A stretch of 64,000 bases of DNA from a bacterium (GTDB lineage Bacteria > JAJVIF01). The notes beneath the pieces are model-generated. The model saw only the letters and a program-made list of their open reading frames with translations. It did no database searches and was not told where the DNA came from. Location of the stretch: positions 337,353 to 401,352 of the forward strand of contig JAJVIF010000001.1 in assembly GCA_022072165.1 (NCBI GenBank). Reading direction: 5' to 3'. Positions 7,344 through 16,010 of the stretch are shown here, in pieces. Each line of letters opens with the position of its first letter. Position 1 is the first letter of the stretch. The translations under genes were made by a program, and so were the position numbers.

Positions 7344-9827
7344 TTAGCCCGGAGGCAGCACCATGAGCGGGGTGTCCGCGACGGCGTTCTCTGGCATCAG
7401 CGGTTCACTCGGACGTTTCACTTTCGGCAATAAAATCAGAAACTCCGTTCCCTCTGGAGTACTCACCACAGCCAGTGAAGCACCCAGACCACCCAGGATC
7501 ATCTCGCACAGGCTTAAGCCCAGCCCAGTCCCCTGGCCCGGCTTCTTTGTAGTGAAGAAGGGTTCGAAGATGCGGGGCAGGATGTCCGCCGGGATGCCCG
7601 GGCCGGTGTCCCGGACCGAGATCAGCACCCGCTGAGCCGTCTCAAAAGTCCCCAGCGTGATCGATCCGGTCCCGCCCATCGCTTGCAGGGCATTAATGAT
7701 CAGATTGGTCAGGACCTGGGCCAGACTCTCCCTGTCAGTTTGCGCGAGACTCAGCGCGGGGGCGAGGTCAGTGTGAAACGCTACGTCCTTTGCCTGCGGA
7801 TGAAACGCCTGCAGATCAATGATCTCGGTCACCAGCGCATTGATGTCCAGCGGCTGGAGGGTGGTCGGTCGCGGCCGGGCAAACTGCAGCAGACTCCGGA
7901 TCGTGTCCGATGCGCGCCGCAGGTCCTTGATGGCTGTCTGAATCGGACGCTGTTCAGCAGCCTCGGCTGGAAGACGCTTTGTCAGCATCTGGAGCAACCC
8001 GGACACCCCGGCGATGGGATTGTTCACTTCGTGGGCAATCCCCATCGCGAGCTGGCCCATCGCGGCGAATCGCTCCTGCTGCATGACTGTCCGCTGTAAC
8101 TCCCGGGTTTCGGTCCGGTCCTCGACCGTCACCAGCACACCAGTCAGTACATGATTGCGCAGTAGCGGCTGGAGTCGCAGCAGACACTCCCGCTTCCCCT
8201 GCGGACCGACCACTTCCGCAGCCAGCTCGACCCCTTCCTCCGAGGGCTTGGTGAGCATCTCCCGAATGATGCGCTGCAGTTGTTCCGGGCGCGTGGTCAG
8301 GGGGACTTCACCCAGATGGCTCCCGAGCCACGAAGCGGCTTTGGGTCCTGCCAGTTGCCGCACCAGCCGATTGATGGCGGTGATCCGCCCATCCGGACCG
8401 AGGAGCACGATGCCCAGAGGGAGGGGATCGAGGGCCGCTGTCCGGAACCGGATGTCCGTGACCAGTTCTTCGATCTGCATCAGATCACGCAGCGCCAGGC
8501 TGGCCTGCTGCCCCAGCGCTTCCATCACTTCAAAGCCAGGCTGTCGACCGCCAGGTAGCGACCGCAGATCCACGGCGATGGCACCGAGTGGTTCAAACGC
8601 CGGGCATCGCTGACAGGTCTTTAGGCGCTGAGGGAAATTACCGAGCCCCTGTTGGCAGACCCGGTCCGCCTGCCAGCAGGGATCGCTCTTCCAGGCGCTT
8701 CCCCGCTGGAGCGCCAGTTTGCTGGTATCTCCCCCAGGGGTATAACTCACCCGGGGGGCTACCAGTGGGATCAGTACCACCTGCTTCGAGAAGCCGGTGA
8801 GATTCAGGAAGTCCTGGTCCAGCCGAATCGCCGACTGCCCTGCGTGATACGGATGCCCGGCCAGCACAATTTCGGTGAGGAACTGACGGCGCTCAAGGGG
8901 AATCTCGTCGGTGACCAGCGCCTGTCCTGACACGGGACTCTGTCGCCAGAGCTCCCACATCCCGCTGCTGGGATTGAGCAAAAAGACGACGCCCTGTTTG
9001 AGCCCAAAGGAAATCGTGAGCAAGTCAATGAGCGCAGTCACACAAGCCCGGATGCTCCCTGCCCGCAGGAGTGTCCCGGCCGCCGCATGGAGCTGCCGCA
9101 TCCCCCTGGCCGAGACTTCCAGTTGCTCGGCAGTCTCTGACAACTCCCCTGCAATCGAGGTCAACTCGACCGTCACCAGCCGTACCGCCAGGGTCACTAA
9201 CGCTGCCGATACCAGGACTTCACCAACGAAGATAAACGGCACCCACACCTGCGCCAGCAAGTCGAAAAGTCCCCAGAAGCCAAAGCTCACGACTGCCAGA
9301 CGCATCAGATCCCGGAAGGGATGCTCGGTCTGCCAGAGCAGGCGTGTACCAACCGCCGCAAATCCCATCAGCAGCAGACTAAAGAGGATGCGCGCAGTCT
9401 GCGCTCCGGTGGGGATGCCGTAGATGTCCGGCATCTGATAGACGATACCAATGACCAGGCCCGCGCCCAGGGCGATCCAGAGGACCGCCCGCGCAAAGAT
9501 CGCCCCGTCGCCCGTATCTTCAGCTTCCAACAGCGAATGACAGTGCATAAAGAGCGTGAGGAATGCTAAGGACCGAAACACGCCGAGCAGCGCTGCGATG
9601 AAGGGACTGAACAGGACACCTTGCGTTTCCTGCGAGGCGCTGAGGGTCCCCTGGACGCCCAGCACCAGAATCAGCAGGGCAAGCGATGTGGCCAAAGGAC
9701 GCAGATGAAAGCGACGTCCGCGACGGTACTCCGCCCAGACCAGCAGTAGCGCGAGCCCCAGCAACAGCAACTCGGCGACCAGGGTCACCAGCCGGACCGT
9801 TAACAGCTGTGCAGTGAGTTCGGGCAC
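7344..9827 (-). CDS. membrane sensor histidine kinase with Cys-containing GAF domain
   Basis: An 827-residue protein: about seven membrane helices (residues 10-220), a GAF-like domain (about 245-445), a PAS domain (about 462-570), a dimerisation/phosphoacceptor domain with His599 in GIAHEVNNP, and a HATPase domain with DTGPGIP and GTGLGLSL. The GAF region contains four clustered cysteines, C384, C391, C405 and C408 (the last two as CQRC), a spacing suited to an Fe-S or zinc site, so redox or gas sensing is possible. It starts at GTG and is transcribed with the NtrC-type regulator downstream. The ligand is unknown. Confidence 0.9.
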   Translation of the reverse strand: MPELTAQLLTVRLVTLVAELLLLGLALLLVWAEYRRGRRFHLRPLATSLALLILVLGVQGTLSASQETQGVLFSPFIAALLGVFRSLAFLTLFMHCHSLLEAEDTGDGAIFARAVLWIALGAGLVIGIVYQMPDIYGIPTGAQTARILFSLLLMGFAAVGTRLLWQTEHPFRDLMRLAVVSFGFWGLFDLLAQVWVPFIFVGEVLVSAALVTLAVRLVTVELTSIAGELSETAEQLEVSARGMRQLHAAAGTLLRAGSIRACVTALIDLLTISFGLKQGVVFLLNPSSGMWELWRQSPVSGQALVTDEIPLERRQFLTEIVLAGHPYHAGQSAIRLDQDFLNLTGFSKQVVLIPLVAPRVSYTPGGDTSKLALQRGSAWKSDPCWQADRVCQQGLGNFPQRLKTCQRCPAFEPLGAIAVDLRSLPGGRQPGFEVMEALGQQASLALRDLMQIEELVTDIRFRTAALDPLPLGIVLLGPDGRITAINRLVRQLAGPKAASWLGSHLGEVPLTTRPEQLQRIIREMLTKPSEEGVELAAEVVGPQGKRECLLRLQPLLRNHVLTGVLVTVEDRTETRELQRTVMQQERFAAMGQLAMGIAHEVNNPIAGVSGLLQMLTKRLPAEAAEQRPIQTAIKDLRRASDTIRSLLQFARPRPTTLQPLDINALVTEIIDLQAFHPQAKDVAFHTDLAPALSLAQTDRESLAQVLTNLIINALQAMGGTGSITLGTFETAQRVLISVRDTGPGIPADILPRIFEPFFTTKKPGQGTGLGLSLCEMILGGLGASLAVVSTPEGTEFLILLPKVKRPSEPLMPENAVADTPLMVLPPG

Positions 9828-9875
9828 GGCTCAGGCGCCTTTGAAGAGGCGAAATCGGGGCGCGAGTAACTTAGC

Positions 9876-9881
9876 AGTATA
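9876..9881 (-). promoter_or_regulatory. -10 element of the kinase-regulator operon
   Basis: On the minus strand TATACT lies about 48 bases before the GTG start of the histidine kinase. The -35 box is weak. Confidence 0.4.
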
Positions 9882-9923
9882 GCCCGCGGTCGCTTCATCA
9901 CATGCGAGGCATCTGAAAGCGAA

Positions 9924-9953
9924 AGCGGGCCTTCCTGGTGGGAAAGGCCCGCT
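9924..9953 (-). terminator. terminator after pepA
   Basis: AGCGGGCCTT pairs with AAGGCCCGCT around a 10-base loop; on the minus strand it is followed by a T/C-rich stretch. It lies 28 bases after the pepA stop. Confidence 0.7.
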
Positions 9954-9981
9954 CGAGGCATTGAGTGGCCCGAGGACCGAG

Positions 9982-11517
9982 TTAGCTGGCGCTGGGCTTC
10001 TCGAAGTCCAGGACAAACTGTGCCAGGAGTCGGGCCCCGAAGCCGGTGGCTCCCTTATCCATGTACGCCTTGCCCTTCTCCTCCCAGGCCATGCCGGCGA
10101 TGTCCAGATGCGCCCAGTTCATCTCGCCGACAAACTGCTGCAGGAAGACACCAGCCGTGATGGAACCCGCTTCGCGCCCGCCGGTGTTCTTCATGTCTGC
10201 CACCGGAGTCTTGATCTGCTCGGCGTACTCTTTGTCGAGGGGGAGCTCCCACAGTCGCTCGTTAGTGACCCGTCCCGCGCGACTCAGCTGTCGCCCCAGA
10301 TGCGCGTTGTTCGTCATCAGGCCGGCGTTCACCGATCCCAGGGCGATCACAACTGCGCCCGTGAGCGTCGCCATGTCCACGCAGGCATCCGGCTTGTACT
10401 GCTGGGCGTACTCCAGGCCATCCGCCAGGATCAGCCGTCCCTCAGCGTCGGTGGAGATGATCTCGATGGACTTGCCCGACTGCGACCGGACGATGTCCGA
10501 CGGATGCAGGGCTTTGCCCGACGGCATGTTGTCTGTCGCGGGAACAATCCCGATGACATGCTTGTCGGGTCGCAGTTCCGAGACCGCTTTCATCGCTCCC
10601 AGGACCCCAGCACCGCCGGCCATGTCGTACTTCATCGACTCCATGCCCGCCGCTGGCTTCAGGCTGATGCCACCAGTGTCGAAGGTGATCGCCTTGCCCA
10701 CCAATGCGATCGTCGGCAGATCCCCCTTCTTCCCCTTCGGCTTGTACTCCAGGATGATGAACCGGGGCTCGGTGTCGGTCCCCTGAGCCACGGAGAGGAA
10801 TGACCCCATCCCGAGCTTGGCGCACTGGGCCCGATCGAGGACTTTGCAGGTCATGTGACCATCAGAAGCCTTCGCCAGCTCCTGCGCGCGTTCAGCGAGA
10901 AAGGTGGGGGTCTTCGTGTTCGGGGGATGAGTGACCAGGGTCCGGGCGAAGTTCGAGGCTCCGGCGAAAATGCTGCCGAGTTCGATCCCGGCTTCCAGCG
11001 CGGCCTTGCTCCCCTTTGCACAATGGAGCGTCAGTTCTTCCAGATGAAAGACCGGTTCTTTTTCCGTGCGATAGTCGGCGAATTCGTAGTCCCGCAGAAT
11101 GACACCTTCGACAAACGCCTGCGTGCTCTGGGTCAGATCATCCTGGTCGAGGACGCCAGTGAAATGAAAGTCTCCGGGCTGAATCGACGCCTTCGCAAAG
11201 CGATGACGAGTCGCGGCGAGCACGAGATTGCCGCCCGCGTTCCGGAGCGTGTTCAGCTTGGCATCGGCCTGCTTCCCCAGTCCGATGAGCAGCAGAAACT
11301 TGGCTTTGGACTCCTTGCCCAGCGGGAGAAGGAGAATCTCGCCTTCCTTCCCCAGGTACATCCCGTTGCGCAGCAGTTTCGCCGCGACCCCGCCCGCCGC
11401 TTTGTCGATCTCCTTGGTCGCCGGGGCGAGACCCGCGTCCTGCCAGACGAACCCGACCGCGACATCAGCGCGGGCTTCCGCCAGCGGCTTGTCCATACAC
11501 TTAAAGAGAGGTGACAT
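9982..11517 (-). CDS. pepA: M17 leucyl aminopeptidase
   Basis: A 511-residue cytosolic aminopeptidase. The C-terminal catalytic domain has LVGKAITFDTGGISLKP (metal-binding lysine and aspartate) and the family signature as STDAEGRLILADGL (usually NTDAEGRL). The enzyme removes N-terminal residues from peptides using two metal ions and is normally a hexamer; some relatives also bind DNA. The ATG at 11517 is preferred because AAGGAG stands 6 bases upstream; an upstream extension of 28 codons lacks family resemblance. A promoter lies at 11600-11629 and a terminator at 9924-9953, so the gene is probably monocistronic. Confidence 0.93.
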   Translation of the reverse strand: MSPLFKCMDKPLAEARADVAVGFVWQDAGLAPATKEIDKAAGGVAAKLLRNGMYLGKEGEILLLPLGKESKAKFLLLIGLGKQADAKLNTLRNAGGNLVLAATRHRFAKASIQPGDFHFTGVLDQDDLTQSTQAFVEGVILRDYEFADYRTEKEPVFHLEELTLHCAKGSKAALEAGIELGSIFAGASNFARTLVTHPPNTKTPTFLAERAQELAKASDGHMTCKVLDRAQCAKLGMGSFLSVAQGTDTEPRFIILEYKPKGKKGDLPTIALVGKAITFDTGGISLKPAAGMESMKYDMAGGAGVLGAMKAVSELRPDKHVIGIVPATDNMPSGKALHPSDIVRSQSGKSIEIISTDAEGRLILADGLEYAQQYKPDACVDMATLTGAVVIALGSVNAGLMTNNAHLGRQLSRAGRVTNERLWELPLDKEYAEQIKTPVADMKNTGGREAGSITAGVFLQQFVGEMNWAHLDIAGMAWEEKGKAYMDKGATGFGARLLAQFVLDFEKPSAS

Positions 11518-11599
11518 GAGCGCTCCTTCTTGCGCGAAGTGATGGGCGGCCAGCCCAGCCCGTCTGCCACAGCCGTGACAGTTCTGAGGCGCCCGGAGC

Positions 11600-11629
11600 A
11601 TTATGCGCCTCGCGCAAGAGCGACTTCAA
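11600..11629 (-). promoter_or_regulatory. promoter for pepA
   Basis: On the minus strand TTGAAG, an 18-base spacer and CATAAT, about 80 bases before the pepA start. Confidence 0.5.
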
Positions 11630-11648
11630 CCGGCCGTGTCGTTGATTG

Positions 11649-12641
11649 CTACCGGTGGAGGTATGGATGCGATGCCGATCCGGCCGCAGTCAGACGCAGG
11701 CTCACCACCAGTTCCTCCCCGGACGTTGCCGTGACTGACGACATCTCCGGGAACCAGGATCCTGCCCCGGCCCAGACCGAGTAGCTCACACCGGCAGGGA
11801 CCGCCGGGAAGGTCCAGCGTCCATCGCTACCTGTCACCCCGCCGATGCCGAAGCGATCGATCAGGGGTCGTTCAGGATCGCTCACCGCCAGGTGGACCGG
11901 GACGCCAGCCAGCAGCCGCCCATCCGTCGAGCGGACTTCCACGGTCACCGTGCCGGCTGTCGCGCCCGTGGGAAGGAGTGATCGCAGCTCCACATCGCCG
12001 ACTGTGAAGTCATCACCGATCTGCGGCAGCTCATCGAATGGGGATTCCACCACGAAGGGCCGGAACCCTTCCTGCCCCACGATGAGCCGGACCGGATTCG
12101 CCGGAAGCCCAGTCAGTCGGAAGAAACCGTCCTCTTCCGGCGACCCTGCCGGAGCGGTGACTGCCCGCGCCAGCGCTCCATCGGCGTAGATGAGTAGGAT
12201 TTCGCACTCATTCAGCCCGCGACCCTCGACATCTTTCACACGCCCTTCAAGCGCGTATGGCCCGCTTCCCAGGAGCGGCCAGGAGACCGTGACATCCGGC
12301 AGATTCGCTGCACCGATGCGTCCCAGGTCGATGTCCGGCTGCTCGTCCGGTTTCACTGTGATGGGCAGTGTCACCAGCGGCGTGTTCCATTTCGCTACCC
12401 GGATCGTGTAGGTCCCGGGGAGGATGCCAGGAATGGTGTAGCGTCCAGCTTTGTCGCTGACAGCAAACAAGTCTGAGGCGTTCAGGGAGACCCGGGCATA
12501 CGGCACCGCGTTGACGTCGCCACCAATCGGTTGCCCCACGATGGCTGCTCCCGCCCCTTCGCCTGGTTGACCAGTCGTACAGCCGAGGCACAACGCCAGC
12601 GTCAGCCAGCAGAGGAAGGTCCGGATGGGTAGATATGTCAT
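11649..12641 (-). CDS. lipoprotein with three carboxypeptidase-regulatory-like domains
   Basis: A 330-residue lipoprotein: signal peptide with the lipobox LCLGC ending at about residue 21, then three beta-sandwich units of the CarboxypepD_reg/transthyretin type (about 35-105, 120-215 and 225-310), each with the typical turn such as GRYTIPGILPGTY or GRWTFPAVPAG. These domains are structural or binding modules on the cell surface. Its ATG overlaps the TGA of the TPR-CHAT gene (ATGA), so the two are translated from one mRNA. The same kind of domain is fused to the XRE regulator upstream, which suggests a shared ligand or partner. No catalytic motif is seen. Confidence 0.8.
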   Translation of the reverse strand: MTYLPIRTFLCWLTLALCLGCTTGQPGEGAGAAIVGQPIGGDVNAVPYARVSLNASDLFAVSDKAGRYTIPGILPGTYTIRVAKWNTPLVTLPITVKPDEQPDIDLGRIGAANLPDVTVSWPLLGSGPYALEGRVKDVEGRGLNECEILLIYADGALARAVTAPAGSPEEDGFFRLTGLPANPVRLIVGQEGFRPFVVESPFDELPQIGDDFTVGDVELRSLLPTGATAGTVTVEVRSTDGRLLAGVPVHLAVSDPERPLIDRFGIGGVTGSDGRWTFPAVPAGVSYSVWAGAGSWFPEMSSVTATSGEELVVSLRLTAAGSASHPYLHR

Positions 12642-15118
12642 GACAAACCTCTGACTTCCGGCATCGGACCGGTTGGGTGTGGCGAGGAGTGCGACTGTAT
12701 GGTCAGCCGAAGTCTGGGAGTTCCCCAGGGCTGAAAGCCAGCCCAGAGATAGGGATGCCGAGCGAAGCCTGCGCTCCGCAGCTCAAGGCACCCTGCCCGG
12801 ACCCCTTCGGCCAGGGAACCCTCCAGCAGCAGGGTTTGATAGCACGATGCCATAAAGAGCGCGGTGGCATCGTCGCGGACTTTCCAGCCTCCAGCGAGCA
12901 TGGATCGCGTCCCGGTAGTCAGCAACGCCCGCAGGAAGCCCTCCACCAGCGATGCTGCTCCCTGTTGCAGACGAGCCGTTTCGCACGCCGCCAGGGTGAC
13001 GAGTTCCAGGTGGTCGCCCTGCAGCCGACCAGCCAGAAAGTCATTGACTGTGATCTGCTCAGTGCCTGTTTCAATGGTGCTGGCCAGTGGGTCAGTAGGG
13101 TCAAAAGTGCCGTGCCCTGCAAAATGCAGGATCCGGGCGGATGGGAGGACTTCCTGGAGCCACGCGTGCACCTCGACTCCCGCAGGCGGACCGCTCACGA
13201 CTCCCAGCGGCTGCAGAACATGGCTCAGAACTTCGAGTTCGCCCTGCAAATGGACCAGATCAGCAGCGTTTCCCGTCAGGAGGACCGCACGCGATGGAGC
13301 ATCTGGCTGGTCCCGTTCCAGCCGACGTGGCTCCAGATGTGCGAAGTAGGGGACCAGCTGGATGGCACGCTGTTCGATGACCGGGGCTTGATCCGGACCC
13401 AGCAGCGCCAGCCAGGGGACCTCCAGCAACGGTCCATGCGGAGAAATGATCCACGTACTCAGATCGCTCCAGTACGCCGGCAATCCTTCCAGCAGACCGT
13501 CGCTTAAAGGCACCAGCCAGTCGAGGACTGGCAGCGAAAGGGTCGACTGCTCCGCGACCGGTGTCTGCTCATACTGGTTGAGTTGATCGTTCCACTGACT
13601 CAGCAATGAAGTGAGCGCTGGGGGGGAGAGCCGCATCGTGTCGACCACCACGCCCCGACTGGGGTGATAGGCGAAGCGGAAGATGCGCTTCTCAGCGACG
13701 AAGTAGTCCAGGAGTCCTTCCTGGGTGCCCAGGATGTCGTTCTCCCACAGAACATTGAGCAGTTCGAGTCCCAGGTTGTGGGTGTAGGGGAGGCTCGGCA
13801 ACGGCTCAGTCGGGAAGTCGCCGGGGAGTCCCGCGATCCATCCTGCCTGCTTGGCTTCCTGGGCCAGACTCCAGGCAAGCGCTGTGTCCTGCCGACTCAG
13901 CGCATTCTCAATGAGTGCCCCGTAGAGCCCGCGCTGCTGGACAAGAAAGCTCCGGCGTTCCTTTTCGCCCGTTAGCGACCCCTGCTGAGTCAGAAAACTA
14001 TTGCGCGCCTGTTCCAGCAGTCGCCAGGCCCGGTCCATCGCTCCCCGCGCATGTTCAGTGAGAAAAATGCCGAGTCGCATCTGGGCTTTCCAAAGACGCT
14101 GGGGCAGCCGGTGCGACTCCGCCAGATCCAACGCTTGCTGATACTGTTCCAGGGCTTCCTGCCGCCATCGATCAGCTGCGATCTCGTCGCCAGCAGCCTG
14201 TGCCTTTTCGAGACGGGTTTCCGCCAGCGAGCCACGATTAGAGCAAAGGTATTGCTCTGCCACTGGATAGGGATGTCCCACCAGTAAGTCGCTGGCTGTC
14301 TGCAGGATCTTGTCAGCTTCATCGAAGCGGGACATTGCCTGGCAGATCGCGGCCATGTTGGAACAGGTCAACAGGCGGTTCAGGGAGGTCTCTCCCAGCT
14401 CGGCGTACCACTCCAGGGCCTTGTTGGTGAATTGCCAGGCCTCTTCGTAGCGTTTGAGCTCGAGGTAAATGAAACCGATGTTCTGCGCGACACTCGCCAG
14501 ATGACGGACCCGCCCTAAGCGTTTGAAGCGCTGGAGCGCCTGCTGAAAAGATTCCGCCGCCGCGACATCGAGCCCCAGTTCCAGTTCGGTCAGCCCCTGG
14601 TTGTTCCAGATCGTCGCGACCTCTTCGTCCGTGCCCCCATACTGCGCCAGCGCTGTCTGGGCCGCCTCGAAAGCGGCCATCGCTGCTGGATAGTCGCCCC
14701 GCAGCCGCGCAATGAGACCCAAATACCCTGCAATCGGGGCTGACTTCCCGGGAATCTCGAGTGACTGGGCTTCCAGCAAAAGATCTTCAGCTCCCGCCAG
14801 TGCTGTTGGATCAGCCTGCAGCGACATCAGCAACAGACGCGCCCCGGTGATGCAGCTTGCTGCCCGGAGCTCCGCATGATTTTCTGTGACCTGATGGAGG
14901 GTGGACCAGAGTCGCTGCGCGAGGTCGCCCTCGCCGAGAATCGCGAGTGCCAGGACCCCGTGACAGGCTCCCGCAATGTCGCCCGGGTCCCGCAGCAAGG
15001 TGGCTTCCTGGATCAATGTCGCCCGACCAGCCGCATCCAGCCCGGCAAGCCGGGGGAGCCACTCGTCATAGGAGCCGGCGTGCCAGGGAATGGAGACCAT
15101 GGTGGCTGGCGGATGCAT
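12638..15118 (-). CDS. TPR-CHAT caspase-like protease
   Basis: An 826-residue protein. About residues 60-430 consist of helical TPR repeats (for example the AGYLGLIARLRGDYPAAM unit), typical protein-binding superhelices. The C-terminal 300 residues are a CHAT domain, a member of the caspase/separase clan. Its dyad is present: His669 in HFAGHG and Cys712 in LAACETA. TPR-CHAT proteins act as proteases in signalling, including the Craspase of type III-E CRISPR, but no CRISPR genes are near. No signal peptide is seen, so it is cytoplasmic. It lies between an XRE-beta-sandwich regulator and an overlapping lipoprotein gene. The substrate is unknown. Confidence 0.88.
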   Translation of the reverse strand: MHPPATMVSIPWHAGSYDEWLPRLAGLDAAGRATLIQEATLLRDPGDIAGACHGVLALAILGEGDLAQRLWSTLHQVTENHAELRAASCITGARLLLMSLQADPTALAGAEDLLLEAQSLEIPGKSAPIAGYLGLIARLRGDYPAAMAAFEAAQTALAQYGGTDEEVATIWNNQGLTELELGLDVAAAESFQQALQRFKRLGRVRHLASVAQNIGFIYLELKRYEEAWQFTNKALEWYAELGETSLNRLLTCSNMAAICQAMSRFDEADKILQTASDLLVGHPYPVAEQYLCSNRGSLAETRLEKAQAAGDEIAADRWRQEALEQYQQALDLAESHRLPQRLWKAQMRLGIFLTEHARGAMDRAWRLLEQARNSFLTQQGSLTGEKERRSFLVQQRGLYGALIENALSRQDTALAWSLAQEAKQAGWIAGLPGDFPTEPLPSLPYTHNLGLELLNVLWENDILGTQEGLLDYFVAEKRIFRFAYHPSRGVVVDTMRLSPPALTSLLSQWNDQLNQYEQTPVAEQSTLSLPVLDWLVPLSDGLLEGLPAYWSDLSTWIISPHGPLLEVPWLALLGPDQAPVIEQRAIQLVPYFAHLEPRRLERDQPDAPSRAVLLTGNAADLVHLQGELEVLSHVLQPLGVVSGPPAGVEVHAWLQEVLPSARILHFAGHGTFDPTDPLASTIETGTEQITVNDFLAGRLQGDHLELVTLAACETARLQQGAASLVEGFLRALLTTGTRSMLAGGWKVRDDATALFMASCYQTLLLEGSLAEGVRAGCLELRSAGFARHPYLWAGFQPWGTPRLRLTIQSHSSPHPTGPMPEVRGLS

Positions 15119-15133
15119 GAGGAGCGCCCCTCC

Positions 15134-15151
15134 CGCGATCTGACGATCGCG
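15134..15151. promoter_or_regulatory. 18-bp palindrome upstream of TPR-CHAT gene
   Basis: CGCGATC-TGAC-GATCGCG, a perfect 7-bp inverted repeat with a 4-base centre, ending 16 bases before the CHAT start codon. Its size and place suit a dimeric helix-turn-helix operator, for which the adjacent XRE regulator is the obvious candidate. Confidence 0.5.
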
Positions 15152-15167
15152 TCATCCGGATAGACAA

Positions 15168-15204
15168 GCATAGCTGAGCGCATCGGCGCGCTCCCTGGCT
15201 ATGC
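15168..15204 (-). terminator. hairpin between XRE regulator and CHAT gene
   Basis: GCATAGC (15168-15174) pairs with GCTATGC (15198-15204), and GAGCGC (15176-15181) pairs with GCGCTC (15188-15193). On the minus strand it is followed by TTGTCT, a weak T-tract. It may terminate the regulator transcript, attenuate read-through into CHAT, or act as an operator. Confidence 0.45.
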
Positions 15205-15232
15205 GAACAGGACTGGTGCGGGGCAGCGAAAC

Positions 15233-15766
15233 CTAGAGGTCGAAAGCGAACTTGTCCCGACCTGGGCGGACATCGACCGGGACCACCCGCTCGCCGCCGA
15301 AAATGATGTATTCCCCGGCTTCGAGGTCCTTGAAGACAAACCGGCCTTCGCGACCAGAAACCGTCGAGTCGATCTTCTCCCCATCCCGGATCAGATGCAC
15401 CGGCGTGTAGGGTCGCCGACTCCCCCCCGGATCGGTCAGGAAGCCTTCGATACGGTTTTCCCGGACTTCCACGGTCCCGGCTTCGCCCCCGGACCGGACC
15501 CCGGCCACGGCCAGGTTGCCATTGGAGATCACAATTCCCAGGGCTGTGACTGCTGGCAGCGCGAACGCCGGGCTGGCGACCGTCTCCGGAAACACCTCGC
15601 CCAGCGGGAATCCCAGGGCATCGGCAATCTTCTGCTTCGACAGATCGCTGGGCTCGCAGTCGTTCCGTTCGATCTTGCTGATCGTCGGACGAGCCAATCC
15701 ACTGGCCTGTGCCAGCTCTTCCTGGCTCATGTGGGACTTCAGACGGCAATCCTTGACGCGGTTCAT
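15233..15766 (-). CDS. XRE regulator fused to a carboxypeptidase-regulatory-like beta-sandwich
   Basis: A 177-residue protein. Residues 1-62 are an XRE helix-turn-helix (SQEELAQASGLARPTISKIE). Residues 80-177 are predicted all-beta and contain EGRFVFKDLEAGEY, the hallmark turn of CarboxypepD_reg/Cna-B-like domains that are normally extracellular. There is no membrane helix, so the sandwich is probably a cytoplasmic sensing or dimerisation domain. The gene starts at ATG with GGGAGG 6 bases upstream and has a near-consensus promoter. It stands 114 bases upstream of the TPR-CHAT gene on the same strand, with a palindrome between them. I do not know this architecture from named families. Confidence 0.8.
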   Translation of the reverse strand: MNRVKDCRLKSHMSQEELAQASGLARPTISKIERNDCEPSDLSKQKIADALGFPLGEVFPETVASPAFALPAVTALGIVISNGNLAVAGVRSGGEAGTVEVRENRIEGFLTDPGGSRRPYTPVHLIRDGEKIDSTVSGREGRFVFKDLEAGEYIIFGGERVVPVDVRPGRDKFAFDL

Positions 15767-15814
15767 CGCGGCCTCCCTGCTGCCCAGTACTGGCGACCCT
15801 GAGCAGCTACCAGA

Positions 15815-15843
15815 AACTTACAGGACGTTACAGAAGCTGTCAA
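15815..15843 (-). promoter_or_regulatory. promoter of the XRE-beta-sandwich gene with internal repeats
   Basis: On the minus strand TTGACA, a 17-base spacer and TAAGTT. Two copies of CTGTAA, 10 bases apart (plus-strand TTACAG at 15818-15823 and 15828-15833), sit inside the promoter on one helical face and may be autoregulatory operator sites. Confidence 0.6.
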
Positions 15844-15958
15844 GACGTGTCATCTGGAAATTCTGGGATCGCCAAGCCTGACTACCTCTGAGACTCTCTT
15901 TGAAGTAGGCGGGTTCGGACGCCAAGCCAATCGGGTTGACGTCAGGACTAACAATGCA

Positions 15959-15982
15959 AACACCTCCCGTACAGGAGGTGTT
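15959..15982 (-). terminator. terminator after SH3-like membrane protein gene
   Basis: AACACCTCC pairs with GGAGGTGTT around CGTACA; on the minus strand it is followed by TGCATTG. It lies about 28 bases after the stop of the gene at 16011. Confidence 0.55.
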
Positions 15983-16010
15983 GCTGAGCGGAAAGACTGG
16001 AGACTGTCTC

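Noticed and set aside
12638-15118. Type III-E CRISPR (Craspase) locus
   Set aside because: The TPR-CHAT protein has the right architecture, but no repeat array or Cas7-11-like gene exists in the window.
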